Origin: Streptomyces sp. LX-29
GTDB lineage: Bacteria; Actinomycetota; Actinomycetes; Streptomycetales; Streptomycetaceae
DNA length: 64,000 bases
Direction: 5' to 3'
Assembly: GCF_029541745.1 (NCBI RefSeq)
Contig: NZ_CP089746.1
Span: 1,860,001-1,924,000, forward strand
A model generated the notes under the pieces. That model was not told the DNA's origin. It was given only the letters and a program-made list of their open reading frames with translations, and made no database searches. Below are positions 15,289 through 24,420 of the stretch, piece after piece. The position numbers and the translations under genes are program-made. The stretch's first letter is position 1. The number at the start of each line of letters is the position of its first letter.

Positions 15289-16539
15289 TCAGAGCGGAAG
15301 CACGACCCGCATGTCCAGACCGCCCCCCTCGCGCGGCTGCGCCGTGATCCTGCCGCCGTGCGCCCGTGCCACCGAGCGCGCGATGGAGAGTCCCAGCCCC
15401 ACGCCCTTGTCGCTGCCGGTGCGCTCGGTGCGCAGCCGGCGGAACGGCTCGAAGAGGTTGTCGACCTCGTAGGCCGGGACCACCGGTCCGCTGTTGCTCA
15501 CCACCAGCACCGCCTCGCCGCGCTCGGCCTCGGTCGAGACCTCCACCCAGCCGCCCTCGGCGAGGTTGTAGCGCACGGCGTTCTGCACCAGGTTCAGCGC
15601 GATCCGCTCCAACAGCACACCGTTGCCCTGGACCACCACCGGCTTGCGGCTGCCGCGCAGCTCCACGCCCTTGGCCTCCGCCTCGCCCCGGGCCTGCTCG
15701 ATCGCGCGCAGCGCCACCTCCGCCAGGTCCACCGGCTTGCGGTCGACGATCTCGTTCTCGCTGCGGGCCAGCAGCAGCAGGCCCTCCACCAGCTGCTCGC
15801 TGCGCTCGTTGGTGGCCAGCAGGGTCTTGCCGAGCTGAGCCAGCTCCGGAGAGGCGTCCGGGTCGGAGAGCTGCACCTCCAGCAGGGTCCGGTTGATCGC
15901 CAGCGGGGTGCGCAGCTCGTGCGAGGCGTTGGCCACGAACCGCTGCTGCGCGGTGAAGGCCCGCTCCAGCCGGTCCAGCATCTCGTCGAAGGTGTCCGCG
16001 AGCTCCTTGAGCTCGTCGTCCGGGCCCTCCAGCTGGATCCGCCGGGACAGATCCGAGCCGGCCACCTGGCGGGCGGTGCGGGTGATCCGGCCCAGCGGCG
16101 AGAGCACCCGGCCGGCCATCCCGTAGCCGAAGGCGAACGCGATCACGGCCAGGCCCATCAGCGCCAGCAACGAGCGGCGCAGCAGCCCGCTGAGCGCCAG
16201 CTGCCGCTGCTCCTGCATGCAGTCGTTGAGCGCCGCGTTGAAGGCGTCCGGGTTCAGGTCCTTGCCGACGATCTCCGGGCAGGTGTTGTTGGTCGGGTAG
16301 ACCTTGCCGGAGACCAGCTCGAACGGCAGCTCGTTGCCGAGGTGCAGGGCCTGGGCGGCCAGCAGATAGATGATCGTCAGCAGTAGCACGCCGGCGATCA
16401 GGAACATCCCGCCGTAGAGCAGCGTCAGCCGTATCCGGATCGTGGGGCGCAGCCAAGGGGTCCGGCGCATGCCCGGCGGGTCCCAGCCGGGCTTCGGAGG
16501 GGCCACCGGCGGTGGCGGCGGGTTCGTCGCCGCGGCCAT
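15289..16539 (-). CDS. cutS: CutS-type sensor histidine kinase
   Basis: The 416-residue kinase has a Pro-rich N-terminus, TM1 (about 35-60), a short extracytoplasmic loop, TM2 (about 125-145), HAMP, then HisKA with phosphoacceptor His207 (NASHELRTPLA). HATPase follows with NLVQNAVRYN and GVGLGLSIARS. The extracytoplasmic loop contains exactly two cysteines, Cys87 and Cys107. These are a recognised feature of CutS and a proposed disulfide/redox sensor for secretion stress. Its ATG overlaps the cutR stop by one base (TGATG). Identification rests on domain layout plus synteny with dut, DUF4193 and ferrochelatase. It acts at the membrane and phosphorylates CutR. Confidence 0.85.
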   Translation of the reverse strand: MAAATNPPPPPVAPPKPGWDPPGMRRTPWLRPTIRIRLTLLYGGMFLIAGVLLLTIIYLLAAQALHLGNELPFELVSGKVYPTNNTCPEIVGKDLNPDAFNAALNDCMQEQRQLALSGLLRRSLLALMGLAVIAFAFGYGMAGRVLSPLGRITRTARQVAGSDLSRRIQLEGPDDELKELADTFDEMLDRLERAFTAQQRFVANASHELRTPLAINRTLLEVQLSDPDASPELAQLGKTLLATNERSEQLVEGLLLLARSENEIVDRKPVDLAEVALRAIEQARGEAEAKGVELRGSRKPVVVQGNGVLLERIALNLVQNAVRYNLAEGGWVEVSTEAERGEAVLVVSNSGPVVPAYEVDNLFEPFRRLRTERTGSDKGVGLGLSIARSVARAHGGRITAQPREGGGLDMRVVLPL

Positions 16540-17192
16540 CAGATCCGGTATCCCGAGCCGGGCACGGTGACGATCACGGCCGGCTCACCGAGCTTGCGGC
16601 GCAGCGTCATGACGGTGACCCGGACCACGTTGGTGAACGGGTCGGTGTTCTCGTCCCAGGCCTTCTCCAGCAGCTGCTCTGCCGAGACCACGGCGCCCTC
16701 GCTGCGCATCAGCACCTCCAGGACGGCGAACTCCTTGGGCGCGAGGTGGATCTCCCGGCCGTCGCGGAACACCTCGCGGCGGTTGGGGTCCAGCTTGATG
16801 CCGGCGCGCTCCAGGACCGGCGGCAGCGCCACGGTGGTACGCCGACCCAGCGCCCGCACCCGTGCGGTCAGCTCCTTGAACGCGAACGGCTTCGGCAGGT
16901 AGTCGTCGGCGCCCAGCTCCAGCCCCGCGACGCGCTCGCTGACATCGCCGGCGGCGGTGAGCATCAGCACCCGGGTGGGGATGCCCAGCTCCACGACCCG
17001 GCGGCACACGTCGTCGCCGTGGACCAGCGGCAGGTCGCGGTCGAGGACGACGACGTCGTAGTCGTTGACGGCGATACGCTCCAGGGCGGCGGAGCCGTCG
17101 TACACGACGTCGACGGCCATGGCCTCCCGGCGCAGCCCCGTGGCCACCGCATCAGCGAGCAGCTGCTCGTCCTCGACGACGAGTACACGCAC
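16539..17192 (-). CDS. cutR: CutR-type OmpR-family response regulator
   Basis: The 217-residue protein reads from GTG 17192 with an AAAGGA ribosome site. The receiver domain has EDE, phosphoacceptor Asp51 in VVLDRDLPLVHGDD and LPKPFAFKEL. The winged helix has LAPKEFAVLEVLMRS and NVVRVTVMTLRRKLG and ends with PGSGYRI. The partner kinase is translationally coupled downstream. CutRS in Streptomyces has been linked to antibiotic production and the extracellular protein quality response. A long open frame upstream of 17192 is not family-like. Confidence 0.87.
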   Translation of the reverse strand: MRVLVVEDEQLLADAVATGLRREAMAVDVVYDGSAALERIAVNDYDVVVLDRDLPLVHGDDVCRRVVELGIPTRVLMLTAAGDVSERVAGLELGADDYLPKPFAFKELTARVRALGRRTTVALPPVLERAGIKLDPNRREVFRDGREIHLAPKEFAVLEVLMRSEGAVVSAEQLLEKAWDENTDPFTNVVRVTVMTLRRKLGEPAVIVTVPGSGYRI

Positions 17193-17567
17193 GTCGCTAG
17201 TCCTTTCATCGTGACCATGCCGGCCCTGCCGGTTTCGTACGCGGGGGCGGGCCATCCTTCACTCAGCGTGCACTGCGCGTGCGTCGCGAGAGCCTCCATC
17301 CTGCCTCGAAGTCTCATAAACCGGCGGTAAGGGGGTCCTGTCCCGGATTCCTTCGGTGATTGAGGTTTCCGTCCCTCAAGGGGTGGGGAGGACGACTGCA
17401 CACCCGCGATCACGCCCTGTTATGTGGCACGCCCCAGGCACCGCTCGACTCTCTGCCGCGCAGGGACCACGCACGTGATTGCCCCTCCGTCCCGGCCTCC
17501 GGGCTGGAGGACACCCTCAGGGCACACCCCCGTGCCGACGACCCGACCCAGACGAGGGGGCGCCGTT
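17193..17567. other. Divergent promoter region cutR / small ORF, with inverted repeat
   Basis: This 375-bp stretch holds no gene I can support. An inverted repeat TTGAGG-N8-CCTCAA (17360-17379) lies about 170 bp before cutR and is a possible operator. An A/T-rich patch near 17314-17325 (CATAAACC) lies closer to cutR. Confidence 0.45.
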
Positions 17568-17741
17568 ATGGACGCGTTCACCGCAGGCATTCTGCAGCGC
17601 ATAGAGACCACGAAGAACGATCTCCACCGCGCTCGTGAGGCGGGCGACGACTTTCTCGCCGAGGTGGAGCTGGCCGAGTTGGAAGATCTTCGCCGGCTCG
17701 CCGCCGAGCACGGCGTCGAGGTCGGTGCCGTAACGGCCTGA
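17568..17741 (+). CDS. Small conserved hypothetical protein (57 aa)
   Basis: ATG 17568 follows a GAGGGGG ribosome site. The peptide is charged and predicted to be almost entirely helical (ILQRIETTKNDLHRAREAG, LAEVELAELEDLRRLAAEHG), suggesting a coiled-coil or helical hairpin. Codon usage is typical of the host and a strong terminator follows 15 bp later, which supports a real gene. I recall similar small ORFs next to cutR in Streptomyces. Function unknown. Confidence 0.75.
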   Translation: MDAFTAGILQRIETTKNDLHRAREAGDDFLAEVELAELEDLRRLAAEHGVEVGAVTA

Positions 17742-17755
17742 CCTCGGCGGACGTG

Positions 17756-17790
17756 CAGCGCCCCGGTGCCCTCTCGGCACCGGGGCGCTG
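17756..17790. terminator. Terminator between the 57-aa gene and the IMPase-like gene
   Basis: A perfect 15-bp stem CAGCGCCCCGGTGCC / GGCACCGGGGCGCTG with a 5-base loop lies between convergent genes and can serve both. Confidence 0.85.
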
Positions 17791-17834
17791 CCGTGTTCCC
17801 GGTTCGGTGGTCGCGGCCGGCGGGCCGCCGTCGG

Positions 17835-18659
17835 TCAGTCGTGCCAGGCGCCGAGCTCGTCGAGCCGCCGCTGGAGCGGTTCGAAGAGGCCGGGGACGGC
17901 GGCGACGGTGAGCTCACCGTCGGCCGCAGCGCCCGGCCGGCCACCGGTGAGGGCGCCCGCCTCGCGGGCGATGAGCTCGCCGGCCGCGTAGTCCCAGGGG
18001 TTGAGCCCGCGCTCGTAGTAGCCGTCGAGCCGGCCGCAGGCCACGTCGCACAGGTCGATCGCGGCCGAGCCGCCGCGCCGGATGTCCCGCACCTCGGGCA
18101 GGAGCGCCCGCACCACCTCGGCCTGGGCGGCCCGGCGCGCGGTCAGATAGCCGAAGCCGGTGCCGATGAGGGCCTGCTCGACGGGGGGTGCGGGGCGCAC
18201 CCGGGCCGGCTCCCCGTTGACGTACGCACCGGCGCCGAGGGCCGCGTGGTAGGTCTCGCCACGCATCGGGGCGGTCACCACGCCGACCAGCGTCTCTCCG
18301 TCCGCCTCGGCGGCGATGGAGACCGCCCAGGACGGCAGCCCGTAGAGGTAGTTCACGGTGCCGTCGAGCGGGTCGATGATCCAGCGCACCCCGCTGCTGC
18401 CCGGGGTGCTGGCGCCCTCCTCGCCCAGCAGCCCGTCCGCGGGACGCCGCTCGGCCAGGTAGTCGGTGATCAGCTTCTCGGCGGCCAGGTCCATCTCGGT
18501 GACCACGTCGATGGAGCTGGTCTTGGTGGCGGCGACGCCCAGGTCGGCCGGGCGGCCGTCGCGCAGCAGCTCGCCCGCCCGCCGCGCCGCGTCGAGCGCG
18601 ATGTCGAGCAGCTCCACTATGAGCTCGTCGCCGGGCTGGGAGGTCAGGGGGCCGGTCAT
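17835..18659 (-). CDS. Inositol-monophosphatase-family phosphatase
   Basis: The 274-residue protein starts at ATG 18659. Metal-binding motifs of the IMPase superfamily are present: GEEGAS, IIDPLDGTVNYLYGLP (catalytic DPxDGT) and the C-terminal GLNPWDYAAGELIAREAGA. Likely a Mg2+-dependent phosphomonoesterase acting on inositol phosphate or a related sugar/histidinol phosphate; the substrate cannot be fixed from sequence. It is co-directional with the upstream ferrochelatase gene (107 bp apart). Confidence 0.88.
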   Translation of the reverse strand: MTGPLTSQPGDELIVELLDIALDAARRAGELLRDGRPADLGVAATKTSSIDVVTEMDLAAEKLITDYLAERRPADGLLGEEGASTPGSSGVRWIIDPLDGTVNYLYGLPSWAVSIAAEADGETLVGVVTAPMRGETYHAALGAGAYVNGEPARVRPAPPVEQALIGTGFGYLTARRAAQAEVVRALLPEVRDIRRGGSAAIDLCDVACGRLDGYYERGLNPWDYAAGELIAREAGALTGGRPGAAADGELTVAAVPGLFEPLQRRLDELGAWHD

Positions 18660-18766
18660 GGTGCTCCTTCGTTCGCTTTCGCGGCCGGACGACGGCGGAG
18701 CGGCTCTCCCGCCCCGCCGCGGCCCGGCCGCGCGGTCGTCGCTCCGGGTCCTTCGGCGTGGGCGCC

Positions 18767-19933
18767 TCAGGCGTACGGGCTGTCGGCCCCGGCGGCGGCG
18801 GGACGGGGGGTGCGGGCGGGGCAGCAGCCCACCGGGCACAGGTCGTGGCCGGGGCCGAGGGCGCCGAGGGCGCAGCGGTCCACCGGGCGGCCGCGCTCGG
18901 CGGCGGCGCGCTCCAGCACCAGCTCGGCCACGGCCGCGGAGAAGCGCGGGTCGGAGCCGACGGTGGCGGCGCGGCTGACCGGCAGGCCCAGCTCGGCGGC
19001 CTTGGCGGTGGCCTCGGTGTCGAGGTCGTACCGGACCTCCATGTGGTCCGAGACGAAGCCGATGGGGACCATCACGGCGGCCGGGACGCCGACGCCGTGC
19101 AGCTCCTCCAGGTGGTCGCAGATGTCCGGCTCCAGCCAGGGGATGTGCGGGGCTCCGCTGCGGGACTGGTAGACCAGCCGCCAGGGGTGCGCCACGCCGG
19201 TCTCCTCGCGCACGGCCTCCGCGATCAGCCGTGCCACGTCCAGGTGCTGGGCCACGTAGGCGCCGCCGGCGCCGTGGCCCTTCACCGGGCCGGAGGTGTC
19301 GGCGGCGGCGGTCGGGATGGAGTGCGTGGTGAAGGCCAGGTGGGCGCCGGCCCGCCGCTCTTCGGGCAGCTCGGCCAGCGCGGCCAGCGTGGCGTCCACC
19401 ATGGGGCGCACGAAGCCGGGGTGGTTGAAGTAGTGGCGCAGCTTGTCCACGCGCGGCAGCGGCAGCCCCTCGGCCTCCAGCGCGGCCAGCGCGTCGGCCA
19501 GGTTCTCCCGGTACTGGCGGCAGCCGGAGTACGAGGCGTAGGCGCTGGTGGCCAGCACCAGGATGCGACGCCGGCCGTCGTGGACCATCTCGCGCAGCAC
19601 ATCGGTCAGGTACGGCGCCCAGTTGCGGTTGCCCCAGTAGACCGGCAGGTCCAGGCCGCGGTCCGCGAAGTCCTTGCGGAGCGCCTGGAGCAGCTCCCGG
19701 TTCTGCGCGTTGATCGGGGAGACGCCGCCGAACAGGAAGTAGTGCCGGCCGACCTCCTTGAGCCGCTCGCGCGGGATGCCGCGGCCGCGCGTGACGTTCT
19801 CCAGGAACGGAACGACGTCTTCCGGCCCCTCCGGGCCACCGAAGGAGAGCAGCAGCAGGGCGTCGTACGGCGTGCCGTCGACCGGGCCCTGGGCGGGGTC
19901 GGCGGGCGCCTGGCGTTGTGGCTGGGCGGACAT
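18767..19933 (-). CDS. hemH: Ferrochelatase (coproporphyrin III ferrochelatase type, [2Fe-2S])
   Basis: The 388-residue protein starts at ATG 19933. The N-terminus [21 protein letters not shown] and FTTHSIP / [15 protein letters not shown] motifs are ferrochelatase signatures; the conserved His and Glu line the metal insertion site. A C-terminal cysteine cluster ([19 protein letters not shown]) plus an internal Cys in SGCRQYREN match the [2Fe-2S]-ligand pattern known for actinobacterial enzymes. In monoderm bacteria this protein (CpfC) inserts Fe2+ into coproporphyrin III in the coproporphyrin-dependent haem pathway, so cpfC would be the modern name. Divergent from the MFS gene. Confidence 0.93.
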   Translation of the reverse strand: MSAQPQRQAPADPAQGPVDGTPYDALLLLSFGGPEGPEDVVPFLENVTRGRGIPRERLKEVGRHYFLFGGVSPINAQNRELLQALRKDFADRGLDLPVYWGNRNWAPYLTDVLREMVHDGRRRILVLATSAYASYSGCRQYRENLADALAALEAEGLPLPRVDKLRHYFNHPGFVRPMVDATLAALAELPEERRAGAHLAFTTHSIPTAAADTSGPVKGHGAGGAYVAQHLDVARLIAEAVREETGVAHPWRLVYQSRSGAPHIPWLEPDICDHLEELHGVGVPAAVMVPIGFVSDHMEVRYDLDTEATAKAAELGLPVSRAATVGSDPRFSAAVAELVLERAAAERGRPVDRCALGALGPGHDLCPVGCCPARTPRPAAAGADSPYA

Positions 19934-20127
19934 GTTCCGATCCTGCCACCCGTCACCGACAGCCGGAAAACCGGCGGGAAATGCGGCTGCGTCGCCCCAC
20001 GACGCGCCGTAAGCTGTATCGGACGCGTACATTCCTTACCGGTCCCCGAGCGGCACCGCCCCCGGACCGGCCGCCGTGCGCTGCCCACCCCTGCCCGACA
20101 CCGGCCCTAGACGGCGGAGCCCCCCTC

Positions 20128-21417
20128 GTGCCCAGTCCCTATCGTGTGATCTTCGCCCGTCCGGGCACCAAGGCGTTCTCCGCCGCCGGCTCCCTCGGCC
20201 GGATGACGCTGTCGATGATGGGCATCGGCGTGGTCACGATGGTCTCCCAGCTGACCGGGCGCTACGGCCTTGCCGGCGCCGTCGCGGCCACCCTCGCGCT
20301 CTCCGCCGCCGTCATCGGCCCGCAGATATCCCGGCTGGTGGACCGGCACGGGCAGCGCCGGGTGCTGCGCCCGGCCACCCTCTTCTCCGCCGTCGCCGTG
20401 ACCGGCCTGCTGGTCAGCGCGCACGAGCGGTGGCCGGACTGGACGCTCTTCGTCTTCGCGGCGGCGGTGGGCTGTGTGCCGAGCATCGGCTCGATGGTCC
20501 GGGCCCGCTGGGCGGAGATCCTCAAGGACGCGCCCCGCGAGCTGCACACCGCCTACGCCTTCGAGTCGGTCGTCGACGAGGCCTGCTTCATCGTCGGCCC
20601 GATCCTCTCCATCGGCCTGTGCACCGCCTGGTTCCCCGAGGCGGGCCCGCTGGTGGCCGCCCTGTGCCTGGTGGTCAGCGTGCTGTGGCTCACCGCCCAG
20701 CGCGCCACCGAGCCCGAGCCGCACCCGCGCGACAAGCAGACCGGGGGTTCGGTGCTGCGCTCGCCGGGGCTGCGGGTGCTGGTGGCGGCCTTCGTCGCGA
20801 CCGGCGCGATCTTCGGCGTGGTGGACGTGGTGACCGTGGCCTTCGCCGAGGAGGAGGGCCACAAGGCCGCCGCGAGCCTGGTGCTCGCGGTCTACGCGAC
20901 CGGCTCCTGCCTGGCCGGCGTGGTCTTCGGGCTGCTGCACCTGAAGGGCTCGGCCTCGCGCCGCTGGCTGCTGGGCATGTGCGCCATGGCCGTGAGTATG
21001 ATCCCCCTCCAACTGGTCGGGAGCCTGCCGCTCCTGGCCGTGGCGCTCTTCGTCGCGGGCCTGGCCATCGCGCCGACGATGGTCACCACCATGGCCCTGA
21101 TCGGGCAGCACGTACCGCGCGCCAACCTGACCGAGGGCATGACCTGGGTGAGCACCGGGCTCGCGGTCGGGATCGCGATCGGCTCCTCGGCCGCCGGGGT
21201 GGTGGTCGACGAGGCCGGCGCCCGGGCGGGGTACCTGGTGGCGGCGGCGGCCGGGGCGCTCGCGGCGGCGGTGGCGTTCCTCGGGTACCGCTGGCTGCGG
21301 CCGGCGCCACAGCGGGAGGGATCTGACGGGCATGAGCGCGACGGGGACCACGGGCAGGACCGGGAAGACCGCGCGGAGCGGCGCGAGGACCGCGCGGAAC
21401 AGCGACACATGGCGTAA
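20128..21417 (+). CDS. MFS transporter
   Basis: The 429-residue membrane protein reads from GTG 20128 with a GGAG ribosome site; the open frame before it is not family-like. Twelve hydrophobic segments are discernible, with a short cytosolic loop SRLVDRHGQRRVLRP after TM2-3 typical of MFS. The last about 30 residues are highly charged (HERDGDHGQDRED...) and are also the start of the next gene read in another frame. This MFS gene is a usual neighbour of hemH in Streptomyces. Substrate unknown; efflux is the usual automatic call. Confidence 0.85.
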   Translation: MPSPYRVIFARPGTKAFSAAGSLGRMTLSMMGIGVVTMVSQLTGRYGLAGAVAATLALSAAVIGPQISRLVDRHGQRRVLRPATLFSAVAVTGLLVSAHERWPDWTLFVFAAAVGCVPSIGSMVRARWAEILKDAPRELHTAYAFESVVDEACFIVGPILSIGLCTAWFPEAGPLVAALCLVVSVLWLTAQRATEPEPHPRDKQTGGSVLRSPGLRVLVAAFVATGAIFGVVDVVTVAFAEEEGHKAAASLVLAVYATGSCLAGVVFGLLHLKGSASRRWLLGMCAMAVSMIPLQLVGSLPLLAVALFVAGLAIAPTMVTTMALIGQHVPRANLTEGMTWVSTGLAVGIAIGSSAAGVVVDEAGARAGYLVAAAAGALAAAVAFLGYRWLRPAPQREGSDGHERDGDHGQDREDRAERREDRAEQRHMA

Positions 21418-22705
21418 CTGGGCGGGGAACGTCACCGCGAGCCCGTCCGGGGTCGCGACACCCGCCTCCACCGAGGAGCTGGCGGCCGTCGTCCGCGCGG
21501 CCGCGCGGGAGGGCGTTCCGGTGAAGGCCGTGGGCACCGGCCACTCCTTCACCGCCGTGGCCGCCACCGACGGCCTGCTGGTCCGCCCCGACCGGCTGGT
21601 CGGCTTACGGGCCCTGGACCGGGCGGCCGGAACGGTGACCGTCGCCGCCGGCACCCCGCTGTGGCAGCTGAACGAGACCCTGTCCGTACACGGTCTGTCG
21701 CTGACCAACATGGGCGACATCATGGCCCAGACGGTGGCCGGCGCGGTGAGCACCGGAACGCACGGCACCGGCCGGGAGAGCGCCTCGCTCGCCGCCCAGA
21801 TCGCCGCCCTGGAGCTGGTGACGGCCGACGGCTCGGTGGTGCGGTGCGCGCCGGGCGGCCCGCCCGAGGAGGAGGCGCTCTTCACGGCGGCGCGGTTGGG
21901 TCTGGGCGCGCTGGGCGTCATCAGCGCGGTCACCTTCCGGGTGGAGCCCGAATTCCTGCTGACCGCGCGGGAGGAGCCGATGACGCTCGACCGGGTGCTC
22001 GGCGACTTCGAGCAACTCGTCTTGGAGAACGAGCACTTCGAGTTCTACTGGTTCCCTCACACCCGCCACTGCAACACCAAGCGCAACAACCGCAGCCAAG
22101 GCCCCGCCGCCCCCCTCGGTCGGTTCGGCGGCTGGGTCGAGGACGAGCTGCTCTCCAACGGGGCGTTCCAGGCACTGTGTTCGATGGGTCGCGCCGTCCC
22201 CACCGCCGTCCCCGGCCTCGCCCGGATCGCCGGCGGCGCGCTGTCGGCCCGTACGTACACCGACATCCCGTACAAGGTCTTCACCAGCCCGCGCCGGGTG
22301 CGCTTCCTGGAGATGGAGTACGCGGTGGAGCGGGCGGCCGCGCCGGAGGTGCTGCGCGAGTTGGAGGCGGTCGTCGAGCGCTCGGGGTTCGCGGTCAGCT
22401 TCCCGGTGGAGGTGCGGACCGCGCCGGCCGACGACATCCCGCTGTCCACCGCCTCCGGTCGGGACACCGCGTACATCGCCGTGCACATGTACCGCGGCAC
22501 CCCGCACCGGGAGTACTTCGCCGCCGTCGAGCGGATCATGGTCGCGTACGGCGGACGGCCGCACTGGGGCAAGCTGCACGGCCGTGACGCCGGATACCTG
22601 ACCGACGCCTATCCGCGGTTCGGCGAGTTCACCGCCGTCCGCGACCGTTGGGACCCGGACCGCGTCTTCGGCAACGACTACCTGCGGCGGGTGTTGGGGG
22701 ACTGA
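21332..22705 (+). CDS. FAD-linked sugar-1,4-lactone oxidase (D-arabinono-1,4-lactone oxidase family) with a TTA codon
   Basis: The 457-residue protein of the vanillyl-alcohol-oxidase fold has an FAD-binding PCMH domain with VGTGHSFTAVAATDG, where the His is the usual covalent-flavin position. GDIMAQTVAGAVSTGTHGTG follows, and a C-terminal ALO domain has the active-site HWGKLHGRDA. Such enzymes oxidise aldonolactones or alditols with O2. It starts at ATG 21332 with a GGGAGG site, 86 bp inside the MFS gene in another frame. No later start precedes the conserved TWRNWAGNV segment, so the overlap looks genuine. Leu92 (21605-21607) is a TTA codon, predicting bldA-dependent translation. Confidence 0.87.
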   Translation: MSATGTTGRTGKTARSGARTARNSDTWRNWAGNVTASPSGVATPASTEELAAVVRAAAREGVPVKAVGTGHSFTAVAATDGLLVRPDRLVGLRALDRAAGTVTVAAGTPLWQLNETLSVHGLSLTNMGDIMAQTVAGAVSTGTHGTGRESASLAAQIAALELVTADGSVVRCAPGGPPEEEALFTAARLGLGALGVISAVTFRVEPEFLLTAREEPMTLDRVLGDFEQLVLENEHFEFYWFPHTRHCNTKRNNRSQGPAAPLGRFGGWVEDELLSNGAFQALCSMGRAVPTAVPGLARIAGGALSARTYTDIPYKVFTSPRRVRFLEMEYAVERAAAPEVLRELEAVVERSGFAVSFPVEVRTAPADDIPLSTASGRDTAYIAVHMYRGTPHREYFAAVERIMVAYGGRPHWGKLHGRDAGYLTDAYPRFGEFTAVRDRWDPDRVFGNDYLRRVLGD

Positions 22706-23196
22706 CCACCCGGAACCGGACGGCCGCCATCGCCCCGGTCGACGCCTGCACCGGAAAGGGTAGTTCCGCTTCTGAAGATTACGTGAAACTTGCCACCCCC
22801 GCCGCGACCCGGGGCGCCACCCCTGGGAGTCAACTCACCGACCTCCGGGCAACTTGGCTGGCGCGCCGGGTCCACCCAGGTGGCCCGAATGGAGTACTGT
22901 GGCGAGCCCTGGCCCCGCTTTCCCGTCCGGCCGCCCGGACCCAGCGGGAGGGGCCAAAAGCGGCAACTCAACCGGCGGCGCCGCGACATGGAACGGAGAC
23001 CGCTGCACAACGTGACATGCGTCACTTTGCGCTGCAAACAGGTAACCGTGCCATAACGGCGGATCGCGGCCCAGGCCCGACACGCCGGGCAACTCGGCAA
23101 TGTTGTGGCAGGCTGCACCCGGGCAGGCCACACTCGTCTAGCGGGAGAACGGCAGCGACGCACGTGACGTCGGCAGGCACCACCCGGGAGGTCCCC
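22706..23196 (+). promoter_or_regulatory. Gene-free region upstream of sepH
   Basis: 491 bp with no supported ORF. It contains relatively A/T-rich patches (about 22760-22790 and 23000-23060), an interrupted inverted repeat GTGAC-ATGC-GTCAC (23022-23035), and a TTGTGG element at 23103-23108, which may belong to the sepH promoter. A GGGAGG ribosome site leads into the sepH ATG. Confidence 0.4.
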
Positions 23197-24264
23197 ATGC
23201 CCGAACTGCGTGTCGTGGCCGTCAGCAACGACGGCACACGGCTGGTGCTCAAGGCTGCGGACAGCACGGAATACACGCTCCCCATCGACGAGCGGCTGCG
23301 CGCCGCCATTCGCAACGACCGCGCACGGCTCGGCCAGATCGAGATCGAGGTCGAGAGCCATCTGCGGCCGCGCGACATCCAGGCCCGTATACGCGCCGGC
23401 GCCTCCGCCGAAGAGGTCGCGCAGATGGCGGGCATCTCCGTCGACCGCGTACGCCGCTTCGAGGGGCCGGTGTTGGCGGAGCGCGCGTTCATGGCCGAGC
23501 GCGCCCGTAAGACCCCCGTACGTCGCCCCGGCGAGAACGCCGGGCCGCAGCTCGGCGAGGCCGTCGCGGAGCGGCTGCTGCTGCGCGGCGCGGAGAAGGA
23601 CACCGCCCAGTGGGACTCCTGGCGGCGCGACGACGGCACCTGGGAGGTGCTGCTCGTCTACCGCGTCATGGGCGCGCCGCGCTCGGCGACCTGGACCTAC
23701 GACCCGCCCCGGCGGCTGGTCCAGGCCGTGGACGACGAGGCGCGCGCGCTCATCGGCGAGTCCGACGACACGCCCGAGCCGAGCTTCCCCTTCGTACCGA
23801 GGATCGCGCGGCTGCCGCGCGAGCGGGACCGCGATCGGGACCGGGACCGACTGCTGGACCGGTCGGGGCTCTCCCCGACCGAATCCGGCGATGCCGACTC
23901 CCCCGCGTCCGACGAGGACGCCGGTGGCGGCGTTCGCGAGCGCGATTCGCTGACCAGTCTGCTGGAGGCGGTGCCCAACTTCCGCGGCGACATGGTCGTC
24001 CCCGAGGCGGTGCCCCAGCCGGCGACCCCGCCGGACCCGCCCGAGGAGGAGCCGGAGGCCGCCGAGCCCCCCGCTCCCGCCGCGAGCGCCGGCTCCGCCT
24101 ACGCCGACGTCCTCATGCCCCGCTCCGTCACCGGTCACCGCGACCGTCTCACCGGCACCACCGACCGCCAGGCCGAGGCCGACGGGGTGCGACCGGGACG
24201 TCGGGCCGCGGTGCCGAGCTGGGACGAGATCGTGTTCGGGACGCGGCGCAAGAAACCGGACTAG
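23197..24264 (+). CDS. sepH: SepH septation protein (DUF3071)
   Basis: The 355-residue protein begins with the conserved DUF3071 segment PELRVVAVSNDGTRLVLKAA. A helix-turn-helix follows at about residues 50-90 (RDIQARIRAGASAEEVAQMAGISVDRVRRFEGP). Then comes a disordered linker containing an Arg/Asp dipeptide run (DRDRDRD), and a conserved C-terminal tail AAVPSWDEIVFGTRRKK. In Streptomyces SepH binds FtsZ, stimulates Z-ring assembly and is needed for normal sporulation septation. It is cytosolic and septum-located. It has its own upstream region. The gene downstream is convergent. Confidence 0.93.
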   Translation: MPELRVVAVSNDGTRLVLKAADSTEYTLPIDERLRAAIRNDRARLGQIEIEVESHLRPRDIQARIRAGASAEEVAQMAGISVDRVRRFEGPVLAERAFMAERARKTPVRRPGENAGPQLGEAVAERLLLRGAEKDTAQWDSWRRDDGTWEVLLVYRVMGAPRSATWTYDPPRRLVQAVDDEARALIGESDDTPEPSFPFVPRIARLPRERDRDRDRDRLLDRSGLSPTESGDADSPASDEDAGGGVRERDSLTSLLEAVPNFRGDMVVPEAVPQPATPPDPPEEEPEAAEPPAPAASAGSAYADVLMPRSVTGHRDRLTGTTDRQAEADGVRPGRRAAVPSWDEIVFGTRRKKPD

Positions 24265-24299
24265 GCAGGCTGCTGCCCCTACCCGGGTTCTGGTTCGTT

Positions 24300-24420
24300 G
24301 CCACCCGAGCCCCGAGGCCCTGGGCCCTGGGCCCTGGGCCCTGGGCCTTGCTGGTCGCGGGGCGGCTGGGCCGGGTGTGGTGGTCTGCCGGTGACGGGTT
24401 GGCGACGCCTCGTCGCGGCT
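24300..24420. repeat. Short tandem CCCTGGG repeats after sepH
   Basis: About 24322-24346 contains four consecutive copies of a GGGCCCT heptamer. The rest of this stretch is G-rich and non-coding in every frame I inspected. Confidence 0.6.
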
